Shown here: positions 47,719 through 57,412 of the stretch, one piece after another | How positions within the stretch are numbered: position 1 is the first letter of the stretch | How the letters are laid out: each line of letters begins with the position of its first letter | From: Pseudomonas sp. W4I3 | GTDB lineage: Bacteria > Pseudomonadota > Gammaproteobacteria > Pseudomonadales > Pseudomonadaceae | DNA: 64,000 nucleotides | Assembly: GCF_030816195.1 (NCBI RefSeq) | Contig: NZ_JAUSXS010000001.1 | Span: forward strand, 248,001 to 312,000 | Direction: 5' to 3' | Position numbers and translations under genes: made by a program | Notes under the pieces: model-generated | What the model saw: only the letters and a program-made list of their open reading frames with translations | Database searches by the model: none | Told to the model about the DNA's origin: nothing

Positions 47719-49998
47719 CTAAAGGGTTTTGGCGGAAGCCGGGTTGATCATCCGCGTCAGCCCCAGGTTCTTCAGCGCCAATTGCAGCGAGCTGTGGATA
47801 ACTTGCGGGTTGTCGATGGTCATCAGCTCGGCCAGCAGATCCTTGGCCATGCTCAATTCAACCTGGCGCAGCATCCACTTCACTTTAGGCAGGTTGGTGG
47901 CGTTCATCGACAGGCTGTCAAAGCCCATTGCCATCAACAGCACCGCCGCCGCCGGGTCGCCGGCCATTTCACCGCAGATGCTCACCGGCTTGCCTTCGGC
48001 ATGGGCGTCGCGCACCACGTGCTGCAGCGCTTGCAGCACCGCCGGGTGCAGGTAGTCGTAAAGGTCGGCCACCCGTGGGTTGTTACGGTCCACGGCCAGC
48101 AGGTACTGGGTCAGGTCGTTGGAGCCTACCGACAGGAAGTCCACCTGGCGCGCCAGTTCCTTGGCCTGGTACACCGCCGCCGGGATTTCGATCATCACGC
48201 CAATCGGCGGCATCGGCACGTCGGCGCCTTCGTCGCGCACTTCGCCCCAGGCACGGTGGATCAGGTGCAAGGCTTCTTCCAGCTCATGGGTGCCGGAGAT
48301 CATCGGCAGCAGGATGCGCAGGTTGTTCAGGCCTTCGCTGGCCTTGAGCATGGCGCGGGTCTGCACCAGGAAAATTTCAGGATGGTCGAGGGTGACGCGA
48401 ATGCCGCGCCAGCCGAGGAAGGGGTTGTCTTCCTTGATTGGGAAATACGACAGTGACTTGTCGCCGCCAATATCCAGGCTGCGCATGGTCACCGGCAACG
48501 GGTGGAAGGCCTGCAGTTGCTCACGATAAATCGCCAGCTGCTCCTTCTCACTCGGGAAACGCTGGTTGATCATGAACGGCACTTCGGTGCGGTACAGCCC
48601 CACCCCTTCGGCGCCGCGCTGTTGCGCACGGGCCACATCGGCCAGCAGGCCGGTATTCACCAGCAACGGCACGCGGTGACCATCGAGGGTTACGCATGGC
48701 AGTTCGCGCAACGAGTCGAGGCCCAGCGCCAGTTGCTTCTCTTCCTCAACCACTTCGGCGTACTGCTTGCGCAGTAATTCGCTGGGGTTGGTAAAGACTT
48801 CGCCGCGATGGCCATCGACGATCATGTCGATGCCGTCCACCTTGGAATACGGCAGGTCCACCAGGCCCATCACCGTTGGAATGCCCATGGCCCGAGCCAG
48901 GATCGCCACGTGGGAGTTACCCGAGCCCAATACCGAGACCAGGCCCACCAACTTGCCCTCAGGCACTTCGCCGAGCATGGTGGCGGTCAGTTCTTCGCTG
49001 ATCAAGATGGTGTTGTCGGGGTAGACCAGGTTGGTGCTGCGGTCTTCCTGCAGGTAGGCCAGCAGACGGCGACCGAGGTCACGCACATCCGAGGCACGCT
49101 CGCGCAGGTAGGCGTCGTCCATCATCTCGAAACGGTTGACGTGATCGGTGACCACCTGGCGCAGCGCGCCTTGGGCCCACTGGCCGGTCTTGATCACGGT
49201 TTTGACTTCGTTACCGAGGGACGCGTCGTCCAGCATCATCTGGTAGACGTCGAACAGCGCACGCTCTTCGGGGCGCAACTGGGTGGCCAGCTTGGTCGAC
49301 AGGTTGCGCATGTCGGCGCGCACGCCTTCCAGGGCAGTCTTGAACAGTTTGATTTCAGCGTCGATGTCATCGACGCTCTTGTCCGGCACCACGTCGAGGT
49401 CGGCCGGTGGCAGCATGACCACGGCGGTACCGACGGCGGCACCCGGCGAACCCGGCACGCCGACGAACTTGGCTTCCTGGATGCCCTTGCCCTGGCGACC
49501 CAGGCCGCGAATCGAACCCGTGGCTTCGGCGTGGGCGATAACCCCGGCGAGCTGTGCGCTCATGGTCACCAGGAAGGCTTCTTCCCCTTCGTCGAACTGG
49601 CGGCGCTCTTTCTGCTGGATGACCAGTACGCCGACGACGCGGCGGTGGTGAATGATCGGTGCGCCGAGAAACGAGGCGTAACGCTCTTCGCCGGTTTCGG
49701 CGAAGTAGCGATAACGCGGGTGATCGGCCGCGTTTTCAAGGTTCAGGGGTTCTTCACGCGTCCCCACCAGGCCCACCAGACCTTCATTGGGCGCCATGCT
49801 GACCTTGCCGATGGAGCGCTTGTTCAAGCCCTCGGTCGCCATCAGCACAAAACGGTTGGTCTCGGGGTCCAGCAGGTAAACCGAGCAGACCTGGCTGCCC
49901 ATGGCTTCCTTGACGCGCAACACAATAATCCCCAACGCCGCCTTGAGATCCTTGGCGGAGTTAACTTCCTGGACGATCTTGCGCAGCGTATTGAGCAT
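47719..49998 (-). CDS. ptsP: Nitrogen-PTS enzyme I, PtsP (EI-Ntr)
   Basis: A 759-residue phosphoenolpyruvate-protein phosphotransferase. The N-terminal GAF domain (residues 1-165) senses effectors such as glutamine or 2-ketoglutarate in related proteins. The phosphorylated His is in LGSGNSHVAILARAMG, and the PEP-binding TIM barrel ends with ICGEMAGDP. It starts the phosphate relay to NPr and EIIA-Ntr rather than sugar uptake. rppH ends 22 bases upstream on the same strand, the usual rppH-ptsP pair. Confidence 0.96.
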   Translation of the reverse strand: MLNTLRKIVQEVNSAKDLKAALGIIVLRVKEAMGSQVCSVYLLDPETNRFVLMATEGLNKRSIGKVSMAPNEGLVGLVGTREEPLNLENAADHPRYRYFAETGEERYASFLGAPIIHHRRVVGVLVIQQKERRQFDEGEEAFLVTMSAQLAGVIAHAEATGSIRGLGRQGKGIQEAKFVGVPGSPGAAVGTAVVMLPPADLDVVPDKSVDDIDAEIKLFKTALEGVRADMRNLSTKLATQLRPEERALFDVYQMMLDDASLGNEVKTVIKTGQWAQGALRQVVTDHVNRFEMMDDAYLRERASDVRDLGRRLLAYLQEDRSTNLVYPDNTILISEELTATMLGEVPEGKLVGLVSVLGSGNSHVAILARAMGIPTVMGLVDLPYSKVDGIDMIVDGHRGEVFTNPSELLRKQYAEVVEEEKQLALGLDSLRELPCVTLDGHRVPLLVNTGLLADVARAQQRGAEGVGLYRTEVPFMINQRFPSEKEQLAIYREQLQAFHPLPVTMRSLDIGGDKSLSYFPIKEDNPFLGWRGIRVTLDHPEIFLVQTRAMLKASEGLNNLRILLPMISGTHELEEALHLIHRAWGEVRDEGADVPMPPIGVMIEIPAAVYQAKELARQVDFLSVGSNDLTQYLLAVDRNNPRVADLYDYLHPAVLQALQHVVRDAHAEGKPVSICGEMAGDPAAAVLLMAMGFDSLSMNATNLPKVKWMLRQVELSMAKDLLAELMTIDNPQVIHSSLQLALKNLGLTRMINPASAKTL

Positions 49999-50020
49999 GG
50001 CTCGGGGTCGAACTCCGTCG

Positions 50021-50500
50021 TCAGTCGCGCGCTAAAAGGCGCGGGGCAAGCTCTTTGAGAGCGCGACGATAAACCTCGCGCTTGAATGTCACCACCTGGC
50101 CCAACGGATACCAATAACTGACCCAGCGCCAGCCATCGAACTCCGGTTTACCGGTCAAATCCATCCGCACCCGCTGCTCGTTGGAGATCAGGCGCAGGAG
50201 AAACCATTTCTGCTTCTGGCCGATACACAGCGGTTGGCTGTGGGTTCGCACCAGGCGTTGCGGCAAACGATAGCGCAACCAGCCACGGGTACAGGCCAGA
50301 ATTTGCACATCTTCGCGCTCAAGGCCGACTTCTTCGTTCAACTCACGGTACAAGGCGTCTTCAGGGGTTTCGTCGGGGTTGATCCCACCTTGAGGAAACT
50401 GCCAGGCATCTTGGTTGATTCGGCGAGCCCATAGCACCTGTCCGGCATCATTCGTAAGAATAATCCCGACATTAGGACGGAAACCATCGGGGTCGATCAC
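50021..50500 (-). CDS. rppH: RNA pyrophosphohydrolase RppH
   Basis: A 159-residue Nudix hydrolase that removes pyrophosphate from the 5' end of mRNAs and so triggers RNase E decay. The Nudix box [23 protein letters not shown] is complete (quoted here in two parts: [14 protein letters not shown] and [10 protein letters not shown]). The start is a GTG at 50500 ([14 protein letters not shown] follows), with GAGG eight bases upstream; an ATG 60 bases further up would add a non-conserved leader. Confidence 0.94.
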   Translation of the reverse strand: MIDPDGFRPNVGIILTNDAGQVLWARRINQDAWQFPQGGINPDETPEDALYRELNEEVGLEREDVQILACTRGWLRYRLPQRLVRTHSQPLCIGQKQKWFLLRLISNEQRVRMDLTGKPEFDGWRWVSYWYPLGQVVTFKREVYRRALKELAPRLLARD

Positions 50501-50643
50501 GGCAACAACCTCGCAAACGCATGTCGCCGCATTGTTCCACAAAGCTTCATCCAGCGGCAACGAGGCTTCTTACCTTATGTGCACTCTTGTGAAAAGACCG
50601 TATTCTGGACGCCTTTTTACAGACTTTTCAGCGAGTAACTGCA

Positions 50644-51300
50644 ATGCGCCTGGCTTTATTCGACTTGGACAACACCCTTCTTGGCGGTGACAGCGATCAC
50701 GCCTGGGGCGATTACCTGTGTGAGCGCGGGATTCTCGACCCGATCGCCTACAAGGCGCGCAACGACGAGTTCTACCAGGACTACCTGGCCGGCAAGCTGG
50801 ACAACGCCGCGTACCTGAACTTCAGCCTGGAAATCCTCGGCCGTACCGAGATGGCTCAACTGGAGGAGTGGCACAACGACTTCATGCGCGACTGCATCGA
50901 CCCGTTAATGCTGCCCCTGGCGGCCCAATTGCTGGCCAAGCACCGCGCCGCCGGTGACAAGCTGGTGATCATCACCGCCACCAACCGTTTCGTCACCGCG
51001 CCGATTGCCGCACGCCTGGGCGTCGAAACCCTGATCGCCACCGAATGCGAGATGGAAAATGGCCGCTACACTGGGCGCAGCACCGATGTGCCGTGCTTCC
51101 GTGAGGGCAAGGTGACGCGGTTGACGCGTTGGCTGGAAGAGACTGGGCACAGCCTGGAAGACAGCTACTTTTATAGCGACTCGATGAATGACTTGCCGCT
51201 GCTGGAGCAGGTGACTCACCCGGTGGCGGTGGATCCGGACCCGAATCTGCGGGCTGAAGCCGAGAAGCGTGGCTGGCCGGTGATTACGCTGCGCGGGTGA
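50644..51300 (+). CDS. HAD-IB family phosphatase
   Basis: A 218-residue HAD hydrolase of the SerB/CicA-like IB group. Motif [13 protein letters not shown] (nucleophile Asp near residue 7), motif II in IITATNRF, motif III/IV in [13 protein letters not shown]. It sits in the place of PA0335. Some close relatives are annotated as histidinol-phosphatase or phosphoserine phosphatase, but the substrate cannot be read from the sequence. It is divergent from rppH. Confidence 0.87.
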   Translation: MRLALFDLDNTLLGGDSDHAWGDYLCERGILDPIAYKARNDEFYQDYLAGKLDNAAYLNFSLEILGRTEMAQLEEWHNDFMRDCIDPLMLPLAAQLLAKHRAAGDKLVIITATNRFVTAPIAARLGVETLIATECEMENGRYTGRSTDVPCFREGKVTRLTRWLEETGHSLEDSYFYSDSMNDLPLLEQVTHPVAVDPDPNLRAEAEKRGWPVITLRG

Positions 51301-51304
51301 TAAA

Positions 51305-51373
51305 GCTATCGGGGGCAAGCCCCCTCCCACATTTGAAATGCATTCCAAGTGTGGGAGGGGGCTTGCTCCCGAT
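51305..51373. repeat. REP doublet, inverted-order arrangement
   Basis: GCTATCGGGGGCAAGCCCCC first and the complementary GGGGGCTTGCTCCCGAT last, with a 12-base spacer. Between the convergent HAD and DUF2269 genes. Third example of the reversed order in the window. Confidence 0.85.
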
Positions 51374-51395
51374 GCAGGCAACTCGGTCTCAAGCC

Positions 51396-51809
51396 TTAAA
51401 CCGGCTTGGCCCCCATGAGCCCGGCAATCGCCACAAACCCCACCAAACTGACCACCGCCAGCACCAGGGTGAAATTCACGCTACCGCCCTCGCCCTTGCG
51501 CAGCCGATTGAGCCGCGCCACCAGCCAGAACCAGGCCAACGCCGCGACGGTGTAGAGAATACTGGAACCCAGAATCCAGGTCTGCCCCAGCGGCCAGCCC
51601 ACCAGGTGCACCATCCACCAACCGGTAAACGGCATGCTCACCAGGCAAACCCCCATCAGCAGCCAAACGAACGCCCACGGGCGTTGCACGGTTACCGCAG
51701 GGCCGGTGCTGCGCTTGCGCCAGGCCAGTACCGCCAGGCCGAGGCCGCTGAGCAGCAGCAACACCGTGGCGATGACGTGGATGACTTTGAGGGTGGTCAG
51801 CGTTTCCAT
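51396..51809 (-). CDS. DUF2269 membrane protein
   Basis: A 137-residue protein with four hydrophobic helices (about residues 7-27, 43-63, 77-97 and 112-132). The LKVIHVIATVLLLLSGLG start fits DUF2269, a family of predicted integral membrane proteins of unknown function. It is on the same strand as ilvA, 40 bases downstream, and may be read through from it. Confidence 0.82.
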   Translation of the reverse strand: METLTTLKVIHVIATVLLLLSGLGLAVLAWRKRSTGPAVTVQRPWAFVWLLMGVCLVSMPFTGWWMVHLVGWPLGQTWILGSSILYTVAALAWFWLVARLNRLRKGEGGSVNFTLVLAVVSLVGFVAIAGLMGAKPV

Positions 51810-51849
51810 TGTCTCGATTCCTTGAAGGCCGCTCAGTCAGCGTAGTCGC

Positions 51850-53364
51850 TCAACCGAGGAACAACTGGTAGGCCGGGTTTTCGCTTTCATCCCAATACGG
51901 GTAGCCGATCTCGGCCAGCGCAGCCGGGACCAGGTGGCGCTCGTCCGCCGGCACTTGCAGGCCAGCGACCACACGGCCGTCGGCTGCACCGTGGTTGCGG
52001 TAGTGGAACATCGAGATATTCCAGCGCCCGCCCAGCTTGTTGAGGAAGTTGAACAGTGCCCCCGGCCGTTCCGGGAACTCAAACCGAAACACCAGCTCGT
52101 CGCTGACCTTGGCCGCATGCCCACCCACCATATGGCGGATGTGCAACTTGGCCAGTTCGTTTTCGGTCAGGTCCAGCACCGGGAAACCCTGCTCGGTGAG
52201 GCTGGCGATCAACGCACTGCGCGGGTCGTTTTCCGGGTGGGTCTGCACGCCGACGAAAATGTGCGCTTCGCTGCCGGTGTGATAGCGGTAGTTGAACTCG
52301 GTGATCTGGCGCTTGCCCACCGCCTCGCAGAATGCCTTGAAGCTGCCCGGCTTCTCGGGAATGGTCACGGCGATGATGGCTTCGCGGCCCTCGCCCAGCT
52401 CGGCACGTTCGGCCACGTGGCGCAGGCGGTCAAAGTTGACGTTGGCGCCGGAGTCGATGGCGACGAAGGTCTGGCCACTGACGCCACGGGTCTCGACGTA
52501 CTTCTTGATCCCGGCCACGCCCAATGCGCCTGCCGGCTCGGTGATCGAGCGCGTGTCGTCGTAGATATCCTTGATCGCCGCACAGATTTCATCGGTGCTG
52601 ACGGTGATTACTTCATCCACGTAGTCCTTGCAGATCTCGAAGGTGTAATGGCCGATCTGCGCCACTGCCACGCCATCGGCGAAGATGCCGACGGTCGGCA
52701 ACACCACGCGCTCACCCGCCGCCATCGCAGCCTGCAGGCAGTTGGAGTCGTCCGGCTCGACGCCGATGATCTTGGTCTCCGGGCGCAGGTATTTCACGTA
52801 CGCTGCAATACCGGCGATCAGCCCGCCGCCGCCCACCGGTACGAAGATCGCGTCCAGGGGCCCAGGGTGCTGGCGCAGAATCTCCATCGCCACGGTGCCC
52901 TGCCCGGCAATGGTGTGCGGATCATCGTAGGGGTGAATGTAGACGTAGCCTTTTTCATCGACCAGCTTCAGCGAGTAGGCCAGGGCTTCCGGGAAAGAAT
53001 CACCGTGCAGCACCACTTTGCCGCCACGCGAGCGCACACCTTCGACCTTGATCTCCGGGGTGGTCTTGGGCATCACGATCGTTGCCTTGACCCCCAGCAC
53101 CTTGGCCGCCAGGGCCAGGCCCTGGGCATGGTTGCCCGCCGAGGCGGTGACCACGCCACGCGCGCGCTCCTCGGCGCTGAGCTGGGTCAGCTTGTTGTAG
53201 GCGCCGCGAATCTTGAACGAGAACACTGGCTGCAAGTCTTCGCGCTTGAGCCAAATCTGGTTGCCCAGCCGCTCGGAAAGCTGGCGGGCAGTCTGCAGGG
53301 GTGTCTCTACGGCGATGTCGTAAACGCGCGAGGTGAGGATCTTTTTGACGTAGTGTTCAAGCAT
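51850..53364 (-). CDS. ilvA: Biosynthetic threonine ammonia-lyase IlvA
   Basis: A 504-residue PLP enzyme that makes 2-ketobutyrate for isoleucine synthesis. The PLP lysine is in FSFKIRGAYNKL; the SAGNHAQGLALAAK and VPVGGGGLIAGIA segments line the cofactor. The C-terminal third (residues 325-504) holds two ACT-like domains, the isoleucine/valine-responsive part that marks the biosynthetic form and separates it from the short catabolic enzyme. It is divergent from rpiA, as in P. aeruginosa. Confidence 0.96.
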   Translation of the reverse strand: MLEHYVKKILTSRVYDIAVETPLQTARQLSERLGNQIWLKREDLQPVFSFKIRGAYNKLTQLSAEERARGVVTASAGNHAQGLALAAKVLGVKATIVMPKTTPEIKVEGVRSRGGKVVLHGDSFPEALAYSLKLVDEKGYVYIHPYDDPHTIAGQGTVAMEILRQHPGPLDAIFVPVGGGGLIAGIAAYVKYLRPETKIIGVEPDDSNCLQAAMAAGERVVLPTVGIFADGVAVAQIGHYTFEICKDYVDEVITVSTDEICAAIKDIYDDTRSITEPAGALGVAGIKKYVETRGVSGQTFVAIDSGANVNFDRLRHVAERAELGEGREAIIAVTIPEKPGSFKAFCEAVGKRQITEFNYRYHTGSEAHIFVGVQTHPENDPRSALIASLTEQGFPVLDLTENELAKLHIRHMVGGHAAKVSDELVFRFEFPERPGALFNFLNKLGGRWNISMFHYRNHGAADGRVVAGLQVPADERHLVPAALAEIGYPYWDESENPAYQLFLG

Positions 53365-53501
53365 CGGCAGGCATCTACTTCAGGGGCTGGGCAGGACCAA
53401 GGAGTCTAACCCGGCTTTTGGCCGGGAGACCACACGAATCCCAAGGTTTGTTGGGGTATACTCGCCGCCCTCGATAACTCCCCGCCCGTTCCGGAGCCCG
53501 C

Positions 53502-54173
53502 ATGACCCAGGATCAACTCAAACAGGCAGTGGCCCAGGCCGCTGTCGATTTAATCCTTCCCAAACTCGACGACAAGAGCATCGTCGGCGTCGGCACCGGC
53601 TCCACCGCCAACTGCTTCATCGATGCACTGGCCCTGCACAAGGGCGCGTTCGATGGCGCGGTAGCCAGCTCCGAAGCGACCGCCGCCCGCCTTAAAGGCC
53701 ATGGCATTCCGGTGTACGAGCTCAACACCGTGAGCGACCTGGAGTTCTACATCGACGGCGCGGACGAAAGCGACGAGCACCTGAACCTGATCAAGGGCGG
53801 CGGCGCAGCCCTGACCCGCGAGAAGATCGTCGCGGCCGTGGCCAAGACCTTCATCTGCATTGCCGACGCCAGCAAGCTGGTGCCGGTGCTCGGTGCATTC
53901 CCACTGCCGGTGGAAGTGATCCCGATGGCCCGCAGCCACGTGGCCCGCGAGCTGGTGAAACTGGGCGGCGACCCGGTGTACCGCGAAGGCGTGTTGACCG
54001 ATAACGGCAACATCATCCTCGATGTGTACAACATGCAGATCACCAACCCGGTGGAACTGGAAACCCGGATCAACGCCATCGTCGGCGTGGTCACCAATGG
54101 GCTGTTCGCCGCGCGTCCAGCGGATGTGTTGCTGTTGGGCACCTCGGAAGGCGTGAAAACCCTCAAAGCTTAA
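53502..54173 (+). CDS. rpiA: Ribose-5-phosphate isomerase A
   Basis: A 223-residue isomerase interconverting ribose-5-phosphate and ribulose-5-phosphate in the pentose phosphate pathway. Motifs: [36 protein letters not shown] (catalytic Asp and Lys) and [18 protein letters not shown] hexamer at 53457-53462 is the likely -10. The gene ends 14 bases before a REP-type hairpin. Confidence 0.96.
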   Translation: MTQDQLKQAVAQAAVDLILPKLDDKSIVGVGTGSTANCFIDALALHKGAFDGAVASSEATAARLKGHGIPVYELNTVSDLEFYIDGADESDEHLNLIKGGGAALTREKIVAAVAKTFICIADASKLVPVLGAFPLPVEVIPMARSHVARELVKLGGDPVYREGVLTDNGNIILDVYNMQITNPVELETRINAIVGVVTNGLFAARPADVLLLGTSEGVKTLKA

Positions 54174-54187
54174 TAACACCGCAGTTC

Positions 54188-54220
54188 AAATGTGGGAGAG
54201 GGCAAGCCCCCTCCCACATT
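54188..54220. terminator. Solo REP palindrome after rpiA
   Basis: AAATGTGGGAGAGGGC - AA - GCCCCCTCCCACATT, with one mismatch (A in the left arm). It follows rpiA by 14 bases and probably terminates or stabilises its mRNA. The 215 bases after it, up to aaaA, hold no other feature that I can support. Confidence 0.65.
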
Positions 54221-54435
54221 CAAAAAGCAAAAACGCTACCTTTCGCAGCACTCCTCGCCAAAACCGTGCGCTCTGTCACGGCACACCAGGTCCCGTCTGG
54301 TATCCAATCCGTTACAAATTACAACCAGGCGACCCACGCGTTTAACAATGCGCCAATTCGCAGCCGCCCACGGAATGAGGCGCGCATTGTGCAAAGCGTA
54401 TGGGCTGAACCGACCATCACCTCAAGGAAGACCCT

Positions 54436-56382
54436 GTGATAAAGCCCCTAGCCTTCGCGATCAGCGTCGCCGGCACTCTGCTGTCTACGCACCTTCAGGC
54501 CTACGACTACGGCCAGCACGCCAATACCACCCTGGAAAAACTGATCAACGACTACCCCGGCCGTTATCGCGGCACCGCCAATTTCGCCGGGGCAGCCGAC
54601 TGGATGCAGAGCCAGATGGGCACGGCCTACAGCATCAGTCGCCAAAACTTCACCTGGAACAACGGCAGTCGCGCCTCGCAAAACGTGGTGGCCTACGCCG
54701 CCGGGACTAAACCGCAATACGTGGTGATCGGCGCACACTTCGACACCTACTTCGGCCGCCCTGCCCTGCAAGGCCTGGACGACAACGGTTCCGGCGCCAG
54801 CGTGCTCACCGAGGTGGCGAAGAACCTGGGCGGGTTGCAACTGGAAAATGGCCTGCAGGTGGTGGGCTTCGGTGCGGAGGAAGAAGGCTTGCGCGGTTCC
54901 AAGGCCTTCGTCGACTCCCTGAGCGCGAGCCAGCGCGCCAATATGCTTGCGATGATCAACCTCGACAGCCTGATCACCGGCGACATGATGTATGCCCACG
55001 CCGGCCAGAACAGCGCGACCAACCCCAGCCTGGCGGCGCTGCGCGAGCACACCTTCCAGATTGCCCGGGAACTGAATATCCCGCTGTTCACCAACCCCGG
55101 CCTGGACCCGCAGTACCCCAAGGGCACCGGTTGCTGCAGCGATGGCGAACCGTTCGAACCGCTGAACATCCCGATCCTGTACATCGAGGCCACCAATTGG
55201 GAGCTGGGCGACCTGGATGGCTACACCCAGACCAACAACCCGAAAATTCCCGGCGGCTCGACCTGGCACGACCCGAACGAAGACAACAAAGCCGTGCTCA
55301 CCGATGCGTTCGGCCAGGCGCGCATCGACCAGCGCCTGCGCGACTATTCGCGCCTGCTCAGCCGCCTGGTGCTGGAGCTGACCAACGCCGATTTGATGGC
55401 TTCGACCGCCTCGGGCGGCGCCGTCGCGCGCAACATGCAGGACAACCTGCAGCGCCAGCACCAGGCCGCCGTGCGCCTGCACGACCGCCGCTGGCTGACC
55501 TTGCAGTCGGCCAGCCGCGAAGTGGGCAGCTTCGATGGCGAGATCGGCGTGGATGGCGAATACAACCCGGACAGCGGCTTCGACCGCGCGCCCAGCCCAG
55601 AGGCTCGGCAACTGGGCCTGCATGCGCTGGGCGACTATCAGCTCAGTTCAGCCCTCAACATCGGCGCCAGCCTGAGCTACCGCAACGGCCGCGATGCGTT
55701 GGAGCACCGCGGCAAGCTCGACAGCGACACCTGGCAGGCCGCCGTCTACGCCCTGCTCAATGATGGTGGTCCGAGCTGGCTGGCCGGCGACCTGAGCGTC
55801 GGCCATACGCGCTTTGATTCCAAACGCAACCTGCTGATCCAGGCCAACGGCGGGCCGGTGCTGCTCGACCAGCAACTGACCGGCAAGACAGACGCGTTGT
55901 CCTTGGGCGCACGGGTGCTGGGCGGCTATGACTTCGATTTCGGCGCCCTCCAGAGCGGACCCTTTGCCGGGCTCGATTACAGCCACTACCGCATCGATCA
56001 GTTCAACGAAAAGCAGAACCTGCGCACCGCGCTGGACTACGAAGAACAGTCGTTCGATTCCCTGGAAGCCAGCCTGGGCTGGCGCGTGCGCGGTGCGCTC
56101 GCCCTGCCTTACGGCCTGAGCCTGATGCCTTACGGCAATATCGCGTGGGTCAAGGAACTGGCCGATGGGCGTCTGGACGACCTGCAGTTGACCGCCCGCG
56201 CCGATGGCCAGGCCCGCACCGCCAAACTGGGCTCAGTCGACAAAAGTTTCGGTCGCGCGCAGCTCGGCAGCCAACTGGCGATTACCCCGCAACTGGGGGT
56301 GTACGCGGAGGTCAATGGTCGGCTCGGCCATGCCGAGGGCAGCCAGACCGGCTACTCGCTGGGCGTGCAGTGGATGTTCTGA
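54436..56382 (+). CDS. aaaA: Autotransporter aminopeptidase AaaA-like
   Basis: A 648-residue autotransporter. A signal peptide (cleavage after about LQA, residue 22) is followed by an M28 metallopeptidase passenger: GAHFDTYFG and GLDDNGSGAS give the first zinc ligands, GFGAEEEGLRGS the catalytic Glu pair, MINLDS the Asp, and GSTWHDPNED the late His. Residues about 365-648 form a 12-strand beta-barrel ending in WMF, the outer-membrane signal. It matches PA0328, an arginine-specific surface aminopeptidase. The start is a GTG (54436) behind AAGGAAG. Confidence 0.87.
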   Translation: MIKPLAFAISVAGTLLSTHLQAYDYGQHANTTLEKLINDYPGRYRGTANFAGAADWMQSQMGTAYSISRQNFTWNNGSRASQNVVAYAAGTKPQYVVIGAHFDTYFGRPALQGLDDNGSGASVLTEVAKNLGGLQLENGLQVVGFGAEEEGLRGSKAFVDSLSASQRANMLAMINLDSLITGDMMYAHAGQNSATNPSLAALREHTFQIARELNIPLFTNPGLDPQYPKGTGCCSDGEPFEPLNIPILYIEATNWELGDLDGYTQTNNPKIPGGSTWHDPNEDNKAVLTDAFGQARIDQRLRDYSRLLSRLVLELTNADLMASTASGGAVARNMQDNLQRQHQAAVRLHDRRWLTLQSASREVGSFDGEIGVDGEYNPDSGFDRAPSPEARQLGLHALGDYQLSSALNIGASLSYRNGRDALEHRGKLDSDTWQAAVYALLNDGGPSWLAGDLSVGHTRFDSKRNLLIQANGGPVLLDQQLTGKTDALSLGARVLGGYDFDFGALQSGPFAGLDYSHYRIDQFNEKQNLRTALDYEEQSFDSLEASLGWRVRGALALPYGLSLMPYGNIAWVKELADGRLDDLQLTARADGQARTAKLGSVDKSFGRAQLGSQLAITPQLGVYAEVNGRLGHAEGSQTGYSLGVQWMF

Positions 56383-57291
56383 TCAGGGTTTCTTGAACAC
56401 GTAGAACAGGTTCGGCTCGCTGACGAGGTACAAAGTGCCCTCGTCATCCATGGCGATCCCTTCGGCCTGAGGCACACGTTTTTTCAGGCCATGGCGCCCG
56501 TTGAGCAGCGACAGACTGCTCAATGGGCGACCGTCGATATCCAGTTCCAGCACCAGAAACGACTCATCCGACAGTGCCAGCAAATGGCCGCTGCGTTCGT
56601 CGTATTGCAGGCTAGACAGGTCGCGCACGAACAAGCCGGCATCGCGCTTGGGGTTGTTGATCACGTGCACCGAGTAGGTTTTTTCCGCTTTGAAATGGGG
56701 AAAGCCGTGAACCTCATAAATCACCATCGGGTCGCGTTCCTTGGCGACAAACAGGCGCTTGCCCACCGAGTCATAAGCCAGGCCTTCGAAGCCCTTGTTG
56801 CTGCCGATATGCACGCCCAGGGTCATTTGCTCCGCATCGGCGGCGTCGAGAAACTGGGTGTCGTCGTCCACGTGCACTTTGATCAGCCGCTGCTGGCGCT
56901 CGTCGCTGATGACGTAAATGTTATCGCTGATGAACTCAACCGCCTCGGCATCGCCAAAACCCACCAGCGGAATGCGCCGCAGAATCTTGCCCTGCAGGGA
57001 CAGCTCGACCAGCTCGGCGTTCTTGTTGGTGACGGTAAACAGGCTTTTGCGCACCGGATCGAAAGTCAGGGCCGACACATCGTCGTCGAGCCCTTCGATC
57101 ACCTGGCCTTCCAGGACGACGCGGTAATCCGCCAGGCCTATGCCGCGCTCATCCGCTGGCTGGTGCCACACCTGCCAGTTGAACCAGGCGCGTTCGAACA
57201 GACGGAACTGCTGCGCAACGATCGCGCCAGCAACCAACGCCATGCAAAGCAGGATTAAAAAAGCAGGTTTGGGACGGGCAAGTCGACGCAT
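56383..57291 (-). CDS. SdiA-regulated domain protein, copy 1
   Basis: A 302-residue protein with one N-terminal membrane segment (PAFLILLCMALVAGAIVA, residues 8-26) and a periplasmic beta-propeller of the SdiA-regulated (YjiK) family. Repeating motifs FTVTNKNAELVELSLQG, IYVISDERQQRL and LYLVSEPNLFYVF are visible. ATG 57291 is preferred to a TTG at 57330. Function unknown. It is the downstream member of a tandem pair; the two share the ending LVSEPNLFY almost exactly. Confidence 0.8.
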   Translation of the reverse strand: MRRLARPKPAFLILLCMALVAGAIVAQQFRLFERAWFNWQVWHQPADERGIGLADYRVVLEGQVIEGLDDDVSALTFDPVRKSLFTVTNKNAELVELSLQGKILRRIPLVGFGDAEAVEFISDNIYVISDERQQRLIKVHVDDDTQFLDAADAEQMTLGVHIGSNKGFEGLAYDSVGKRLFVAKERDPMVIYEVHGFPHFKAEKTYSVHVINNPKRDAGLFVRDLSSLQYDERSGHLLALSDESFLVLELDIDGRPLSSLSLLNGRHGLKKRVPQAEGIAMDDEGTLYLVSEPNLFYVFKKP

Positions 57292-57412
57292 CGTGGCGGG
57301 CTCAGAGAAAAACTGGCGAATAGATATCAAGGTCGCCTGAATTTAAACTTAAACGCAACGTGCTGTCTGGTGGATGCCGCCCTTTTGGGAAAAGTCTGAA
57401 GTAAAACCTGCG

